33,298 nt of DNA from Nitrospirota bacterium (GTDB lineage Bacteria > Nitrospirota > Thermodesulfovibrionia > Thermodesulfovibrionales > JdFR-88). The position numbers and the translations under genes were made by a program. Positions 32,534 through 33,298 of the stretch are shown here, one piece after another (the stretch's first letter is position 1; each line of letters starts with the position of its first letter). The stretch covers positions 1-33,298 of the forward strand of contig JAJYJB010000020.1 of NCBI GenBank assembly GCA_021789735.1. The letters are read 5' to 3'. The notes beneath the pieces are model-generated. The model saw only the letters and a list, made by a program, of their open reading frames with translations. It made no database searches and had not been told where the DNA came from.

Positions 32534-33115
32534 TTATCTGATGCAACGGCCATCTCTGAGAGTTTCAAAAAGTTCGAGTTGAACCGCCGTCATCACTGTA
32601 AGAGTAAAATTCTTCATGTTTTCCCATTCACCTTGACTTACGTCTTTGAAGGTTTCGCCGTGACTTATCTGATTCCGCACATCGACCAATTGCTTTAATG
32701 CGGTGAACAGGGTTATCTCAGATTCTTGTAATCTTCTCTTAATGCCTTCGATATCTATACCAACGTTTTTACAGTTGGTCTCTAAGACAAAAAAATTAAC
32801 ATTGGATTCGGTTTCAACCCAAGTAGTTGGATCAGTGAAGGTTACCGGCAAGTTAAAAAAGGCAGCTAAATTTTCACAAAATGTTTTGGATTCCTCAATC
32901 CCTAAAGATGACGCTATTTCTTGAAGTTGTTTCACGCTATTTCGCCTTAGGATATCATTTAATTCTCTTCGAAGCTTAAACTTGGCGAGTTGCGGATGGA
33001 TTTGATGTAGGTGAATACTAATGCGTTCAACACAACGCAAATATTCTGCAAAAACAATTCTGAAAAATCTTTCCCAGTATGCATAGATTATCGGAAGCAA
33101 ATAACCTCTTGTCAT
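32534..33115 (-). CDS. HEPN-like nuclease, MAE_28990/MAE_18760 type
   Basis: A 193-residue helical protein with a HEPN RNase motif, RNQISHGE (R-x4-H) near residue 150, preceded by ALKQLVDV. The form VRNQISHGETF and the helical layout suggest the MAE_28990/MAE_18760 HEPN family, often next to DUF262 genes in defence or toxin modules. The ATG at 33115 is the first standard start, with only a weak upstream site. The frame stays open back to a stop at 33245, and the extra stretch (RDNLQAFDECAKGIANLD) looks like protein, so the true N-terminus may be longer, broken, or begin at a non-standard codon. AT-richer than the backbone, suggesting transfer. Family call is moderate. Confidence 0.6.
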   Translation of the reverse strand: MTRGYLLPIIYAYWERFFRIVFAEYLRCVERISIHLHQIHPQLAKFKLRRELNDILRRNSVKQLQEIASSLGIEESKTFCENLAAFFNLPVTFTDPTTWVETESNVNFFVLETNCKNVGIDIEGIKRRLQESEITLFTALKQLVDVRNQISHGETFKDVSQGEWENMKNFTLTVMTAVQLELFETLRDGRCIR

Positions 33116-33244
33116 CGAAGAAAATCTACTTCCAACGCTAACAATAATTTTATCTAGGTTGGCTATTCCTTTAGCACACTCGTCAAATGCCTGGAGGTTG
33201 TCCCTTCCTTTCGTTGAACTAGGAAGGACCCTTGCTGCATGATT

Positions 33245-33298
33245 TTAAGCAGCGGCCTCCTTTCCGTCAAGGGATTTCTGCTGTAAGACAACAGCAAG
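33245..33298 (-). CDS. Possible C-terminal end of an upstream gene (cut by window)
   Basis: Seventeen codons open from the window edge to a TAA at 33245, ending LDGKEAAA, with AAGGAGG near the stop that would suit a following gene. Too short to identify. A DUF262-type partner of the HEPN gene is one guess. Confidence 0.2.
   Translation of the reverse strand, partial: LAVVLQQKSLDGKEAAA

Overview
This window carries an ordinary housekeeping backbone, interrupted by a short accessory stretch and ending in a vitamin B12-type operon. The host looks like a Gram-negative, anaerobic or facultative bacterium. It has a NodT-type outer-membrane lipoprotein and Sec-exported proteins, coding DNA is GC-rich with heavy use of AGG (Arg) and ATA (Ile), and oxygen-independent benzimidazole genes are present. 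I lean towards Nitrospirota or Desulfobacterota, but this rests on gene content only and is weak.

Layout. 1-4450 (minus): a four-gene exporter operon (FtsX-type permease, LolD-type ATPase, HlyD-type adaptor, NodT outer-membrane channel cut by the window edge) behind a good sigma70-like promoter. 4600-10000: accessory stretch with a tRNA-Pro 3'-end fragment, a decayed DUF4143 ATPase fragment, a tiny zinc-ribbon ORF, a Kef-type cation/proton antiporter, a HAD hydrolase, a nitroreductase with a small leader ORF, and a divergent SnoaL-like protein. The nitroreductase-SnoaL spacer is rich in inverted repeats. 10164-10240: tRNA-Pro(CGG). 10348-17679: cardiolipin synthase, ACT-malic enzyme, a nucleotidyltransferase-like protein, TPM-domain protein, LemA and FtsH. 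17910-24185 (minus): aldehyde dehydrogenase, fumarase and succinate dehydrogenase/fumarate reductase (sdhABCD).

24255-31380 (minus) is the most interesting part: promoter, cobalamin riboswitch, intrinsic terminator, then a ThiC-family protein, a methyltransferase fused to DUF2284, a B12-binding radical SAM protein, CobT and CobS. This matches the anaerobic benzimidazole (bza) pathway. BzaF makes 5-hydroxybenzimidazole from aminoimidazole ribotide, BzaC O-methylates it, BzaD C-methylates it, CobT activates the base and CobS attaches it to the corrinoid. The cobalamin riboswitch, and the absence of any TPP riboswitch that I can see, argue that the ThiC homologue is a BzaF. Only one radical SAM methylase is present, so the operon alone predicts 5-methoxy-6-methylbenzimidazole rather than DMB as the lower ligand.

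31416-33298 (minus): an exported helical protein of a widespread uncharacterised family, a spacer, and a HEPN-nuclease-like gene of lower GC that probably belongs to a defence or toxin-type module continuing beyond the window. A family of small fold-back repeats occurs at least three times (upstream of the tRNA, between the TPM gene and lemA, and between the riboswitch terminator and bzaF).
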